64,000 nucleotides of DNA. Origin: Lachnospiraceae bacterium. GTDB taxonomy: Bacteria; Bacillota; Clostridia; Lachnospirales; Lachnospiraceae. Made by a program: the position numbers and the translations under genes. Shown in pieces: positions 1-8,823 of the stretch (its first letter is position 1; each line of letters starts with the position of its first letter). The stretch spans positions 30,629 to 94,628 of the forward strand of contig SFDP01000002.1 in assembly GCA_004558185.1 (NCBI GenBank), in the 5' to 3' direction. The notes under the pieces are model-generated. The model saw only the letters and a program-made list of their open reading frames with translations, had not been told where the DNA came from and searched no databases.

Positions 1-1
1 C

Positions 2-1624
2 TGCTTTGCGGGAGCATTGTGGTCCTGCTATGAATACATGAACGGTCTTTATGATATTCACCACAGCTATGCCACCTGCAGGCTGTTGGTATGGTTTTCC
101 CTGGCCGTTATTTTTACCTTCAGATTCACCAGACAGGAGCTTTTGAGAATATATAACCTGATCTATCTGGTGGCAGCAGGGATAGGAGGGTACTTTTATG
201 CCAGACCCTATCAGGGAGTAGAGGAGCTGGAGGAGCTTTATCGCCTTCAGGCCTATGTTCTGGTGGCAGGAGGCTTTGTTCTCCTGCAACTGGTGATTGC
301 CCTGGTAAAAATGGCAGGAAAAAAACAGAGGGGAACAGCCCGGTGGTATCTGCCCTATACAGGTGTTCTGACCGTGCTTCTTCTCATGCTGGTGATTTTC
401 AGAAATACCCGTACATGGCCGATTTTGCTGGCGGTGATTTTTGGTCTTTTTTATCTGCGGATGTGGATGTGGGAAGAGAGGAATAAGCTGCCGGAGATCT
501 TTTGCGGCGGGTTGATTCTGCATTTTGTCTATACAGTAGGGTACTGCCTTATGCACCGACCTTACCTGAGGTTCAGGCATAATCGCTATGGAATGACCTA
601 TCATACTGTTACCATGACCGGCTACTACCTGGCTCTGGTGCTGTGTGCCATTATGGTGCGTCTTTTTGTACAGTACAGAAGGACAGGACGGTGGCAGGAT
701 GCCTGGAAGGAACTGTGTCTTCTGGGGACAGGGAATGTTTATCTGTTTTTAACCCTGTCCAGGACAGGCTATCTGGCTGCTTTTGTGATGGAAGTGTTTA
801 TCATTGTTTTTATGTCTATACTTTGGGAAGGAAAGAGACTGAGAGCTATGCTTAAAGCGGCAGGTCTTACAGTAGGAATCAGTATACTGTTTTTCCCCAT
901 TGTATTTACGGCACAGAGAATTATGCCTTCCCTTTTTAATGATCCGATTTATTCGGAAATTGAGGTATGGGAATATACTACTCAAAAGACTACTCCCAGC
1001 GATTCGGAGCTTTATATCGATTTGGAAGCGTTTATCAAGATCATGAAGAATAAGCTGTTTGGCTTGGAGATGGAGAATATCTCTCTCACCAAAATAGGAG
1101 AAAAGCTCCAGCCCGTATATCTTAAGGCTGAAGGAGGACTGGTGGCCAGTACGGCCGCAGAGGAAGGAGAGGAAAGGGATTTCTCCAATGGAAGAATTGA
1201 AATATTTCGTGAGTATATCGGACAATGGAATGCTACCGGACATGACGAAATGGGCTTCCTTTTTCCCGATGGAGAGATGTCTGTCCATGCCCATAATACC
1301 TATTTACAGGTGGCTCATGATCATGGAGTGATTACCGGCCTGGTTTTCCTTCTTTTCGGTATTTATACCTTCCTGCTTGCAGTTTATCGCTATTGCAGAG
1401 AAAGAGGAGGACAGCCCTATCTGGCATTAACCATTACCGTGATTATCGCCTTTGGCATAGCGGGAATGGTGGAATGGATTTTTCATCCCTGTAATCCCTT
1501 TGGATTTTCTTTAATGGTGGCCATTGCCCCCCTGTTATTTAAACCGGAGATGAATGGAGGCCATGAGATTAAAATGCTGCCAGAGCAGCAGAATGAGAGG
1601 GAACATGAACAAAATGACCTTTAA
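2..1624 (+). CDS. O-antigen polymerase/ligase-like membrane protein (Wzy/WaaL type), 5' partial
   Basis: The frame is open from base 2, so the start lies upstream of the window. The visible part is hydrophobic with many membrane segments. It carries the SRTGY motif typical of Wzy/WaaL proteins and, near the C-terminus, a large extracytoplasmic loop ending in HAHNTYLQVAHDHG, the His-Asn-x-Tyr pattern of the O-antigen ligase/polymerase superfamily. The likely role is polymerising or ligating undecaprenyl-linked oligosaccharides at the outer face of the membrane. The last codons (MLPEQQNEREHEQNDL) are not family-like: they are a translated copy of the family 1 junction element. The gene overlaps the next start by 20 bases. 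Polymerase and ligase cannot be told apart from sequence. Confidence 0.8.
   Translation, partial: CFAGALWSCYEYMNGLYDIHHSYATCRLLVWFSLAVIFTFRFTRQELLRIYNLIYLVAAGIGGYFYARPYQGVEELEELYRLQAYVLVAGGFVLLQLVIALVKMAGKKQRGTARWYLPYTGVLTVLLLMLVIFRNTRTWPILLAVIFGLFYLRMWMWEERNKLPEIFCGGLILHFVYTVGYCLMHRPYLRFRHNRYGMTYHTVTMTGYYLALVLCAIMVRLFVQYRRTGRWQDAWKELCLLGTGNVYLFLTLSRTGYLAAFVMEVFIIVFMSILWEGKRLRAMLKAAGLTVGISILFFPIVFTAQRIMPSLFNDPIYSEIEVWEYTTQKTTPSDSELYIDLEAFIKIMKNKLFGLEMENISLTKIGEKLQPVYLKAEGGLVASTAAEEGEERDFSNGRIEIFREYIGQWNATGHDEMGFLFPDGEMSVHAHNTYLQVAHDHGVITGLVFLLFGIYTFLLAVYRYCRERGGQPYLALTITVIIAFGIAGMVEWIFHPCNPFGFSLMVAIAPLLFKPEMNGGHEIKMLPEQQNEREHEQNDL
1576..1600 (+). repeat. Family 1 junction element, copy 1 (hairpin plus ribosome site)
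   Basis: A stem TGCTGC / GCAGCA with loop CAGA is followed by AGAATGAGAGG, which serves as the ribosome site for the ATG at 1605. The same sequence recurs before four unrelated genes (9819, 32951, 37746, 53626). Here it lies inside the 3' end of the polymerase gene and is translated as its tail. The shared block extends left to GATTAAAATGCTGCC, as in the copy at 53617. Confidence 0.8.
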
Positions 1625-3482
1625 CCGTCAGCTTTTTTCTCGAAGAGCAGGACTGATGCTTTATGATATAGCCAGTGTGCTGGCAGCCAGCTTTTTGGCT
1701 ATTTCCATGAGGTACGAATTTAATTATGACATGATTCCCTCCTATTTTTTGGAAACCATCGCCAGATTCCTGCCCTTTAATATCGTTATTACGCTGGTGA
1801 TCTTTTACCTGTTTCGCCTGTACCATAGCCTATGGGCATTTGCAGGAGAGAATGAATTACAGAACGTGGTGGTAGCCAGCTTTCTGGCTTCTGCAGTTAA
1901 CGGTGTGGGCTTGTATGTGGTAAGGGTACAGCCCAAGGCAGTACCCAGCAGCTATTATTTTATGTATACCTTTCTGCTGATTACCTTCACCTTTATCAGC
2001 CGTTTTTCCTATCGTTTTCTGCGCAGTAAAAAGCACAAAATGCAGAACAAAAAGAATACGATCAGGGTAATGATCATCGGTGCCGGTGAAGCAGGCAACT
2101 CCATTATAAAAGAAATCGTCAGCAGCAATTATTCTACTATGACCATTGGCTGTATCATTGATGATGATGCCCAAAAATGGGGAAGCTTTATTCAGGGGAT
2201 CCGTGTGGCGGGAGGTCGGGATAAAATTCTCGAATGTGTGGATCTATATAGTATTGATGAAATTTTTATTGCCATTCCTTCCGCCTCCAGAAAAGTGATC
2301 CGTGAAATTTTGGAAATCTGCAAGGAAACGGAATGTAAGCTGAAGGCTTTGCCCGGTATCTACCAGTTGGTCAATGGCGAGGTCAATGTAAGCCAGCTAA
2401 GAGATGTAGAGGTGGAGGACCTTCTGGGAAGAGATCCCATCAAAGTGGATCTGGATTCGATTCTGCAATACGTCAGCGGGAAAACGGTGCTGGTAACCGG
2501 AGGAGGGGGTTCCATTGGCAGTGAGCTATGCCGACAGATTGCCCAGCACAAGCCCCAAAAGCTGATTCTGGTGGATATCTATGAAAATAACGCATATGAT
2601 GTACAGCAGGAGCTGGAGTATAAATATCCCCAGTTGGATTTGGTGGTACTCATTGCTTCGGTAAGGAATACCAATCGAATGAATTCTATTTTTGAAACCT
2701 ACAGACCGGACATCGTTTATCATGCGGCGGCTCATAAGCATGTACCCCTTATGGAGACCAGTCCCAATGAAGCCGTAAAAAACAACGTGTTTGGCACCTG
2801 GAAAACAGCCCAGGCAGCAGCCTATTACGGTACGAAAAAGTTTGTGATGATCAGTACAGACAAGGCAGTAAATCCTACGAATATTATGGGAGCCAGCAAA
2901 CGTATCTGTGAAATGATCATTCAGACCTTTAACCGTCATTATGATACCGAATTTGTGGCAGTGCGTTTTGGCAATGTGTTAGGCAGTAACGGCAGTGTAA
3001 TTCCGCTGTTCAAGAAGCAGATACAGCAGGGAGGCCCGGTAACTGTGACGCATCCTGACATTATCCGTTATTTTATGACCATACCGGAAGCAGTTTCTCT
3101 GGTGCTTCAGGCAGGAGCCTATGCAAGGGGAGGAGAAATCTTCGTATTGGATATGGGGGAGCCGGTAAAAATTCTGGATCTGGCAAAAAACCTGATTCGC
3201 TTGTCCGGCTATAAAGTGGGAGAAGATATTCAAATCGAATTTACCGGTTTGCGGCCCGGAGAAAAATTGTATGAAGAGCTTTTAATGGATGAGGAGGGGC
3301 TGCAGGATACGGCCAATAAAATGATCCATATCGGAAAGCCTATAGAGATAGACGAGATGACTTTTTTCGCCCAACTGAAAAGGCTGAAAGAGGAATCGAA
3401 AAACGAAAGCATGGATATTCGTCAGCTGATTAAAGAAATCGTACCCACCTATCAGATTCGGGAAGGATATAAGGAGCCGTAA
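1605..3482 (+). CDS. Membrane-anchored UDP-GlcNAc 4,6-dehydratase (PglF/WbpM/CapD family)
   Basis: This 625-residue protein has four N-terminal membrane segments, a first Rossmann-like domain (VMIIGAGEAGNSI), and a C-terminal SDR domain with the NAD motif VTGGGGSIGSELC and the ISTDKAVNPTNIMGASK signature of the FlaA1/PglF dehydratases. In this family Met replaces the usual SDR Tyr, giving M-x-x-x-K. It should convert UDP-GlcNAc to UDP-2-acetamido-2,6-dideoxy-4-ketohexose, the substrate of the aminotransferase that follows. The ATG at 1605 is chosen over an upstream one at 1554 because AGAGGG sits just before it and the family N-terminus begins there. Length matches the large class of the family. 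Confidence 0.92.
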   Translation: MNKMTFNRQLFSRRAGLMLYDIASVLAASFLAISMRYEFNYDMIPSYFLETIARFLPFNIVITLVIFYLFRLYHSLWAFAGENELQNVVVASFLASAVNGVGLYVVRVQPKAVPSSYYFMYTFLLITFTFISRFSYRFLRSKKHKMQNKKNTIRVMIIGAGEAGNSIIKEIVSSNYSTMTIGCIIDDDAQKWGSFIQGIRVAGGRDKILECVDLYSIDEIFIAIPSASRKVIREILEICKETECKLKALPGIYQLVNGEVNVSQLRDVEVEDLLGRDPIKVDLDSILQYVSGKTVLVTGGGGSIGSELCRQIAQHKPQKLILVDIYENNAYDVQQELEYKYPQLDLVVLIASVRNTNRMNSIFETYRPDIVYHAAAHKHVPLMETSPNEAVKNNVFGTWKTAQAAAYYGTKKFVMISTDKAVNPTNIMGASKRICEMIIQTFNRHYDTEFVAVRFGNVLGSNGSVIPLFKKQIQQGGPVTVTHPDIIRYFMTIPEAVSLVLQAGAYARGGEIFVLDMGEPVKILDLAKNLIRLSGYKVGEDIQIEFTGLRPGEKLYEELLMDEEGLQDTANKMIHIGKPIEIDEMTFFAQLKRLKEESKNESMDIRQLIKEIVPTYQIREGYKEP

Positions 3483-3531
3483 ATTCAGTGGTTGCAGAGC
3501 AAAATTCAGCTTCTGCAAAATGGAGGTATAT

Positions 3532-4665
3532 ATGGAAAAGAAACGCATCTATCTTTCCTCACCCACCATACACGGGGAGGAACAGCAGTTTGTACAGGAG
3601 GCCTTTGACACCAATTGGGTAGCGCCTCTGGGACCCAATGTAAATCGGCTGGAGGAGGAAATGTGCGCCTATACCGGGGCGGGGGCAGCGGCTGCCTTAA
3701 GTGCAGGAACTGCGGCAATTCATTTAAGCCTTAAGCTGCTGAATATACAGCAGGGGGATGTGGTTTTCGTATCTGACCTGACCTTTTCTGCTACCTGTAA
3801 TCCGATCTGCTATGAAAAGGCGCTGCCGGTATTTATCGACAGTGAGCGGGATACCTGGAATATGTGTCCCAAAGCGTTGGAAAAAGCCTTTTCACTTTAT
3901 CCTGCTCCTAAAGCGGTAATCTGTGTACATCTTTATGGTACGCCGGCAAAAATGGATGAAATACTGGATATCTGCAACCGGCATCAGGTTCCCCTGATCG
4001 AGGATGCGGCAGAATCTCTCAGTGCAGGCTATGAGGGAAAACAGACCGGTACCTTTGGAAAATTCGGTATCTACTCTTTTAACGGAAATAAGATCATTAC
4101 CAGCTCCGGTGGCGGTATGCTGGTGTCAGAAGACGAGGAGGCGATTGCCAGAGCCAGATTCCTTTCCACCCAGGCCAGGGATCAGGCCAGACACTATCAG
4201 CATTCCCAAATCGGTTATAATTATCGAATGTCTAACATTGTGGCAGGAATTGCCAGAGGCCAGCTTATTCATCTTGAAGAGCATAAGGCGTTAAAGAAGA
4301 AAATTTACGAGCAGTATAAAGCTGCGTTTTCGGATATACCGGAAATTACCATGAATCCCATGAATCCAAAGGGAGATGCCAATAACTGGCTATCCTGCAT
4401 GACCATACAAAAAGGCTCAAAAGTGACTCCGAATCAGATTATGGATGCTCTGGAGGCAGAGAATATGGAGTCCAGGCCCATCTGGAAGCCTATGCATCTG
4501 CAGCCGGTATTTGAGCAGTATGACTTTATTTCTGTGGAGCCTGAGGGGAAGGAAGCGGGAGCAGATATTTTCAATCGTGGACTTTGCCTGCCCAGTGATA
4601 TCAAAAATACAGACAATGATATGGAACGGATTATCGGTATTGTGAGAGCCTGCTTTGGGAAATAG
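3532..4665 (+). CDS. DegT/DnrJ/EryC1/StrS aminotransferase (PglE-like, UDP-4-amino sugar)
   Basis: This 377-residue PLP enzyme begins KKRIYLSSPTIHG and has the TNWVAPLGPNV block typical of PglE-type 4-aminotransferases. The PLP lysine is K187 in FNGNK and the pyridine-nitrogen Asp is D158 in EDAAES. It should aminate the 4-keto sugar made by the preceding dehydratase to UDP-4-amino-4,6-dideoxy-N-acetylhexosamine. GGAGG at 3522-3526, five bases before the ATG at 3532, selects this start over an in-frame ATG at 3520. No PglD-type N-acetyltransferase follows, so the amino group may stay free or be modified differently. Confidence 0.9.
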   Translation: MEKKRIYLSSPTIHGEEQQFVQEAFDTNWVAPLGPNVNRLEEEMCAYTGAGAAAALSAGTAAIHLSLKLLNIQQGDVVFVSDLTFSATCNPICYEKALPVFIDSERDTWNMCPKALEKAFSLYPAPKAVICVHLYGTPAKMDEILDICNRHQVPLIEDAAESLSAGYEGKQTGTFGKFGIYSFNGNKIITSSGGGMLVSEDEEAIARARFLSTQARDQARHYQHSQIGYNYRMSNIVAGIARGQLIHLEEHKALKKKIYEQYKAAFSDIPEITMNPMNPKGDANNWLSCMTIQKGSKVTPNQIMDALEAENMESRPIWKPMHLQPVFEQYDFISVEPEGKEAGADIFNRGLCLPSDIKNTDNDMERIIGIVRACFGK

Positions 4666-4720
4666 GTCAGCATACTCACTGTTAAGACTGATTGAAGTAA
4701 AGGGAAAAATGGAGGTAAGG

Positions 4721-5344
4721 ATGTATAAAAACGGGATAAAACGTGGATTGGATATTGTTCTGTCAGGTTTGGCTCTTATCCTGCTCTCTCCGCTGCTTCT
4801 TGTGGTAGCAGCTCTGGTCAGGATAAAGCTGGGAAGTCCTGTTATCTTTCATCAGGAAAGACCGGGAAAAAATGGAAAAATCTTTACCCTTTGCAAATTT
4901 CGTACTATGACGGATGATAAAAATAAGGAAGGAAATCTCTTACCGGATAATGAGAGATTAACCGGTTTCGGGAAGCTGCTCAGGGCAACAAGTCTGGATG
5001 AACTGCCGGAGCTGTGGAATATATTTAAAGGGGATATGAGCATTATAGGACCCAGACCCTTATTGGTTTCCTACCTTCCCTATTATACACAGGAGGAGCA
5101 GAGACGTCACAGTGTGCGGCCCGGCCTTACCGGGCTGGCTCAGATAAATGGAAGAAGCGTACTCAGTTGGGAGGAACGGTTTGCCTATGATTTGGAATAT
5201 GTAGCTAAATGCAGCTTTAGTCTGGATTTAAAGATTTTTTTTCAGACTATTGGCAAAGTATTCACTCGTTCCGGTACCCTGGAGGGGGAGGCTCAATCGC
5301 TGCCGGATTTTGATGAGTATCGTAGAAATCAGAGTATTATTTGA
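4721..5344 (+). CDS. PglC-like phosphoglycosyl transferase (initiating sugar transferase)
   Basis: This 207-residue protein matches the minimal monotopic phosphoglycosyl transferases. It has one N-terminal re-entrant membrane helix (residues about 10-33), the RPGKNGKIF and KFRTM blocks, the catalytic Asp-Glu pair D93-E94 in SLDELPELWN, and IIGPRPLL. It transfers a sugar-1-phosphate, here probably the 4-amino-trideoxyhexose, onto undecaprenyl phosphate. GGAGG at 4711-4715 sets the ATG at 4721; the frame is open upstream but without a better start. It is the only initiating transferase visible in the 64 kb. Confidence 0.93.
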   Translation: MYKNGIKRGLDIVLSGLALILLSPLLLVVAALVRIKLGSPVIFHQERPGKNGKIFTLCKFRTMTDDKNKEGNLLPDNERLTGFGKLLRATSLDELPELWNIFKGDMSIIGPRPLLVSYLPYYTQEEQRRHSVRPGLTGLAQINGRSVLSWEERFAYDLEYVAKCSFSLDLKIFFQTIGKVFTRSGTLEGEAQSLPDFDEYRRNQSII

Positions 5345-5401
5345 ACAGGCAGGGAGCTGTAGTAGGTATAGGGATTTGTATGAAAAGAGGAAATAGCTGA
5401 A

Positions 5402-6385
5402 ATGAATATTCTAATATTAAGTGCCGGTACAAGAAATAAGATCGTGCAGTATTTTAAACGGGAGTGTGAGCCTGGTGATCGTATTATTGCCACGGACTGC
5501 AGTAATCTGGCTCCGGCTTTGTACGAAGCAGATGCCTTTTACCTTGTGCCTCGCATTACTCACCCGGATTACCTGAAGAAAGTTCTGGAAATTTGCAAAA
5601 CGGAGAAGATTGACGGTGTCCTGTCTTTAATCGACCCTGAGCTTTCTCTCTTAGCAAAGAACAAAGAGGCCTTTGAGCGTGTGGGAACGACCGTGATCGG
5701 CTCGGATTATGAATTGGTAGAAACCTGCTTTAACAAATATGCCATGTATAAAAAGCTGAAGGAACTGGGTATTCCCACAGGAAGATGCTACATGGACAAG
5801 GAGCTGTTCTATTTAGAAAAAAAAGAGGGAAAAATAGACTATCCCGTATTCGTCAAGCCGGTCTGCGGCAGTGCCAGTCTTCACATCAACAAGGTAGGCA
5901 GCGATGAGGAGCTGGAGGTGCTTTTTGGGCTCTATGAGGATCTGATGATTCAGGAATTTATGGATGGAGATGAATACGGAGCAGACGTTTATATCGATAT
6001 GCTCACAGGAAAGACCAGCGCTGTTTTTCTCAAGAAAAAAATAAAGATGCGGGCGGGGGAAACGGATAAATCCGTATCGGTAAAGGATGTTACCCTGTTT
6101 GAAACGCTTCAGAGATTTGTGGAAGCATGTGGATTCAAAGGAATCATTGATATCGATATATTTCACATAAAAGGGAGCTATTATATTTCAGAAGTAAATC
6201 CAAGGTTTGGCGGAGGATATCCTCATGCTTATGAGAGTGGGGTTAATGTACCCGGACTGATTATGCAGAATCTGAGAGGGAAGGTGACAGCTTCTCATAT
6301 CGGGGATTACGAGGAGGGCATTTGCATGATGAAGTATAATGAGGTGCTTATACAGAGGATTTCCCAAAAGGAAATTATTGAGTAG
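5402..6385 (+). CDS. ATP-grasp domain ligase, substrate unknown
   Basis: This 327-residue protein has an N-terminal preATP-grasp Rossmann region (MNILILSAGTRNKIVQYF) and then the ATP-grasp fold: a lysine block YPVFVKPVCGSAS, an adenine-contact block MIQEFMDGDEYGADV, and the metal-binding ISEVNPRFGGGYP. Such enzymes join a carboxylate to an amine or thiol through an acyl-phosphate. Placed right after the aminotransferase and PglC genes, where PglD-type acetyltransferases often sit, it might acylate the 4-amino sugar with an amino acid. That is inference. Carbamoyl-phosphate-synthase-like ATP-grasp proteins of this size are common in capsule loci, with few defined functions. Confidence 0.85.
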   Translation: MNILILSAGTRNKIVQYFKRECEPGDRIIATDCSNLAPALYEADAFYLVPRITHPDYLKKVLEICKTEKIDGVLSLIDPELSLLAKNKEAFERVGTTVIGSDYELVETCFNKYAMYKKLKELGIPTGRCYMDKELFYLEKKEGKIDYPVFVKPVCGSASLHINKVGSDEELEVLFGLYEDLMIQEFMDGDEYGADVYIDMLTGKTSAVFLKKKIKMRAGETDKSVSVKDVTLFETLQRFVEACGFKGIIDIDIFHIKGSYYISEVNPRFGGGYPHAYESGVNVPGLIMQNLRGKVTASHIGDYEEGICMMKYNEVLIQRISQKEIIE

Positions 6386-6406
6386 GTTTCAGAATGGGGG
6401 TTAAGG

Positions 6407-7495
6407 ATGAAGAAGGTCCTGATTCTGGCTAATTCCTCAGAAGGCCTGTATGACTTTCGGAGGGAATTGATAGAGGAATTATTGAAGGAATATCAGGTTT
6501 ATATCAGTGTGCCGGATCAGATTACGGTAGAAAAGCTCGCAGAAGCCGGCTGTCAGATGATACACACCGAAATGAACAGAAGAGGAATGAATCCGTTTCA
6601 GGATATAGGCCTTTTTTTAGCCTATAGAAGGCTGATGAGAGAAATCCGGCCGGACTGTATTCTTACCTATACGATTAAACCCAATATTTACGGCGGTCTT
6701 GCAGCCGGGGAGAAAGGAATTTCCTACCTGCCGACCATTACCGGTCTGGGAACCACCTTTCAGCGTAAAGGGCTGGTGAATAGACTGGTAAAGCTATTAT
6801 ATCGAATAGCCTTTAAGAAAGCTCAAGTGGTATTTTTTCAAAACAGGAGAAACCAGGCTATCTTTGAAGAAAACCATCTGCTGACCGGGAAAACGAGGGC
6901 AGTAGCCGGTTCGGGAGTGAATCTGGTCAGCCATCCGGCAGAACCCTATCCGGGAAGGGACAACCCCAGATTTTTATTTGTAGGGAGGCTGATGAAGGAA
7001 AAGGGAATCGAAGAGTTTCTGGAAGCAGCCAGGGCATATGCAAACCGTGCGGAATTTGTTATAATAGGTGATTATGAAGAAGATTATCACAGGCAGATAG
7101 AGGAAGCGGCAGGGGCAGCCCTTTTGAATTATTATGGCCCCCAGAGAGATGTGCATACCTTTTACCGGGATGCTGATGCAGTAATTGTAGCCTCCTACCA
7201 TGAAGGGATGTCTAATGTAGCCTTAGAGGCTGCAGCCACTGCCAGACCGGTGCTGGCTACCGATATTCACGGATGTCGGGAGGCTGTGGAGGACAAGATT
7301 ACAGGCCTTCTTTTTGCCCCTCGGAGTGGGCAGGCCTTACAGGAAGCTGTGGAAGCCTTTTTGCGGCTGCCGATAGAGCGCAGGGAGGCTATGGGGAAGG
7401 CAGCCAGGGCCAAAATGGAAAGAGAATTTGATCGCTGCCAGGTGGCGGCAGCCTATCTGGAAGAAATAAAGCAGGCTGTGGATACAGCAGAATGA
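6407..7495 (+). CDS. Glycosyltransferase family 4 (PglA-like)
   Basis: This 362-residue GT-B enzyme has an N-terminal acceptor domain starting KKVLILANSSEGLYDFR, as in PglA-type enzymes, and a C-terminal donor domain with FVGRLMKEKGIEEFLEAA, ASYHEGMSNVALEAAATARPV and GCREAV (the E-x7-E region). It probably adds the second sugar, often an N-acetylhexosamine, to the undecaprenyl-diphosphate sugar made by the PglC-like enzyme. It is cytoplasmic or membrane-associated with no transmembrane segment. GGGGGTTAAGG precedes the ATG. The acceptor assignment rests on gene order. Confidence 0.88.
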   Translation: MKKVLILANSSEGLYDFRRELIEELLKEYQVYISVPDQITVEKLAEAGCQMIHTEMNRRGMNPFQDIGLFLAYRRLMREIRPDCILTYTIKPNIYGGLAAGEKGISYLPTITGLGTTFQRKGLVNRLVKLLYRIAFKKAQVVFFQNRRNQAIFEENHLLTGKTRAVAGSGVNLVSHPAEPYPGRDNPRFLFVGRLMKEKGIEEFLEAARAYANRAEFVIIGDYEEDYHRQIEEAAGAALLNYYGPQRDVHTFYRDADAVIVASYHEGMSNVALEAAATARPVLATDIHGCREAVEDKITGLLFAPRSGQALQEAVEAFLRLPIERREAMGKAARAKMEREFDRCQVAAAYLEEIKQAVDTAE

Positions 7496-7504
7496 GAGGT
7501 TCAT

Positions 7505-8821
7505 ATGAGTTTATATGATAAGATAGTCAAGGGAGAGGAAAAAATCTCGCTGGTAGGACTGGGCTATGTGGGGATGCCCATAGCAGTAGCTTTTGCCCGC
7601 AGGGTAAAGGTGATTGGATTCGACTTGAATGAGGAGAAGATCAGGCTGTATCAGTCTGGTGTTGATCCCACCAGAGAGGTTGGTGATGAGGCCATTAAGG
7701 AAACTGCAGTGGAGTTTACGGCAGACCCCACAAGGCTTAAGGAGGCCAAATTCCATATTGTGGCGGTACCTACTCCGGTAAATGATGATCATACCCCGGA
7801 TTTGACCCCGGTGGAGGGGGCCAGCAGACTGTTGGGGCAGAACCTGACTAAGGGCTCTATCGTGGTTTTCGAATCCACGGTATATCCGGGAGTGACAGAG
7901 GAGATCTGTGTACCCATTCTGGAAAAGGAATCCGGTCTGACCTGCGGGGTGGATTTCAAAATCGGCTATTCTCCTGAAAGGATCAATCCGGGAGATAAGG
8001 TGCACAGGCTGGAAACCATTACCAAGATTGTATCCGGGATGGATGAAGAAACTCTGGACGAGGTAGCGCTGGTTTACGAACTGGTGGTGGAGGCCGGTGT
8101 CCACCGGGCAGAATCCATTAAGGTGGCGGAGGCTGCCAAGGTCATTGAAAACAGCCAGAGAGATATCAATATTGCCTTTATGAATGAACTGTCCATTATT
8201 TTTAATAAAATGGGGATCGATACTAAGGCGGTACTGGAGGCAGCAGGAACAAAATGGAATTTTCTTCCTTTTTCACCGGGGCTGGTAGGGGGACACTGTA
8301 TAGGAGTGGATCCCTATTATCTGACCTATAAGGCGGAACAGTTAGGGTACCATTCGCAGATCATTCTGTCCGGTCGAAGGATTAATGATGATATGGGGAA
8401 ATATGTGGCAGAAAGTGTAGTGAAGAACCTGATTAAGGCCGGTATTCCTGTGAATGGGGCAAGGGTGGCTGTTTTGGGCTTTACCTTCAAGGAGAATTGC
8501 CCGGATACGCGTAATACCAAGGTGATTGATATTTATCAGGAGCTGGGAGAATACGGAATTACTCCAATGGTGGTAGACCCTGTTGCAGATGCCGAGGAGG
8601 CACACAGACTGTATGGAATCACCTTTGAAGGGCTGGAGCAGGTTAAGGATATGGATGCCATTATCATTGCAGTAGCTCATGATGAATTTATGCGAATCAG
8701 CCAGGAAGACATGGCCGGCTTTTTTAATCCGGCAAATAAGATCAGAGTACTGGCTGATATAAAGGGAATTTATAACCGCAAGATGTACAGTGACGAAAAT
8801 TATGTGTATTGGAGATTGTAA
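7505..8821 (+). CDS. UDP-N-acetylhexosamine 6-dehydrogenase (TviB/WbpO-like)
   Basis: This 438-residue member of the UDP-glucose/GDP-mannose dehydrogenase family has the NAD motif GLGYVG (residues 18-23), the VFESTVYPG block, and the catalytic Cys265 in GGHCIGVDPYYL, which is close to TviB/WbpO/CapL. Two NAD-dependent oxidations would convert UDP-GlcNAc or UDP-GalNAc to the uronic acid. The following epimerase gene gives the TviB-TviC pair known from Vi antigen, so the expected product is UDP-GalNAcA. Length is normal and the stop is three bases before the next start. Confidence 0.92.
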   Translation: MSLYDKIVKGEEKISLVGLGYVGMPIAVAFARRVKVIGFDLNEEKIRLYQSGVDPTREVGDEAIKETAVEFTADPTRLKEAKFHIVAVPTPVNDDHTPDLTPVEGASRLLGQNLTKGSIVVFESTVYPGVTEEICVPILEKESGLTCGVDFKIGYSPERINPGDKVHRLETITKIVSGMDEETLDEVALVYELVVEAGVHRAESIKVAEAAKVIENSQRDINIAFMNELSIIFNKMGIDTKAVLEAAGTKWNFLPFSPGLVGGHCIGVDPYYLTYKAEQLGYHSQIILSGRRINDDMGKYVAESVVKNLIKAGIPVNGARVAVLGFTFKENCPDTRNTKVIDIYQELGEYGITPMVVDPVADAEEAHRLYGITFEGLEQVKDMDAIIIAVAHDEFMRISQEDMAGFFNPANKIRVLADIKGIYNRKMYSDENYVYWRL

Positions 8822-8823
8822 AA

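Noticed and set aside
749..1294. Long reverse-strand open frame (181 codons)
   Set aside because: It lies opposite the polymerase gene, whose frame has clear family motifs; the reverse product has no recognisable domain or ribosome site.
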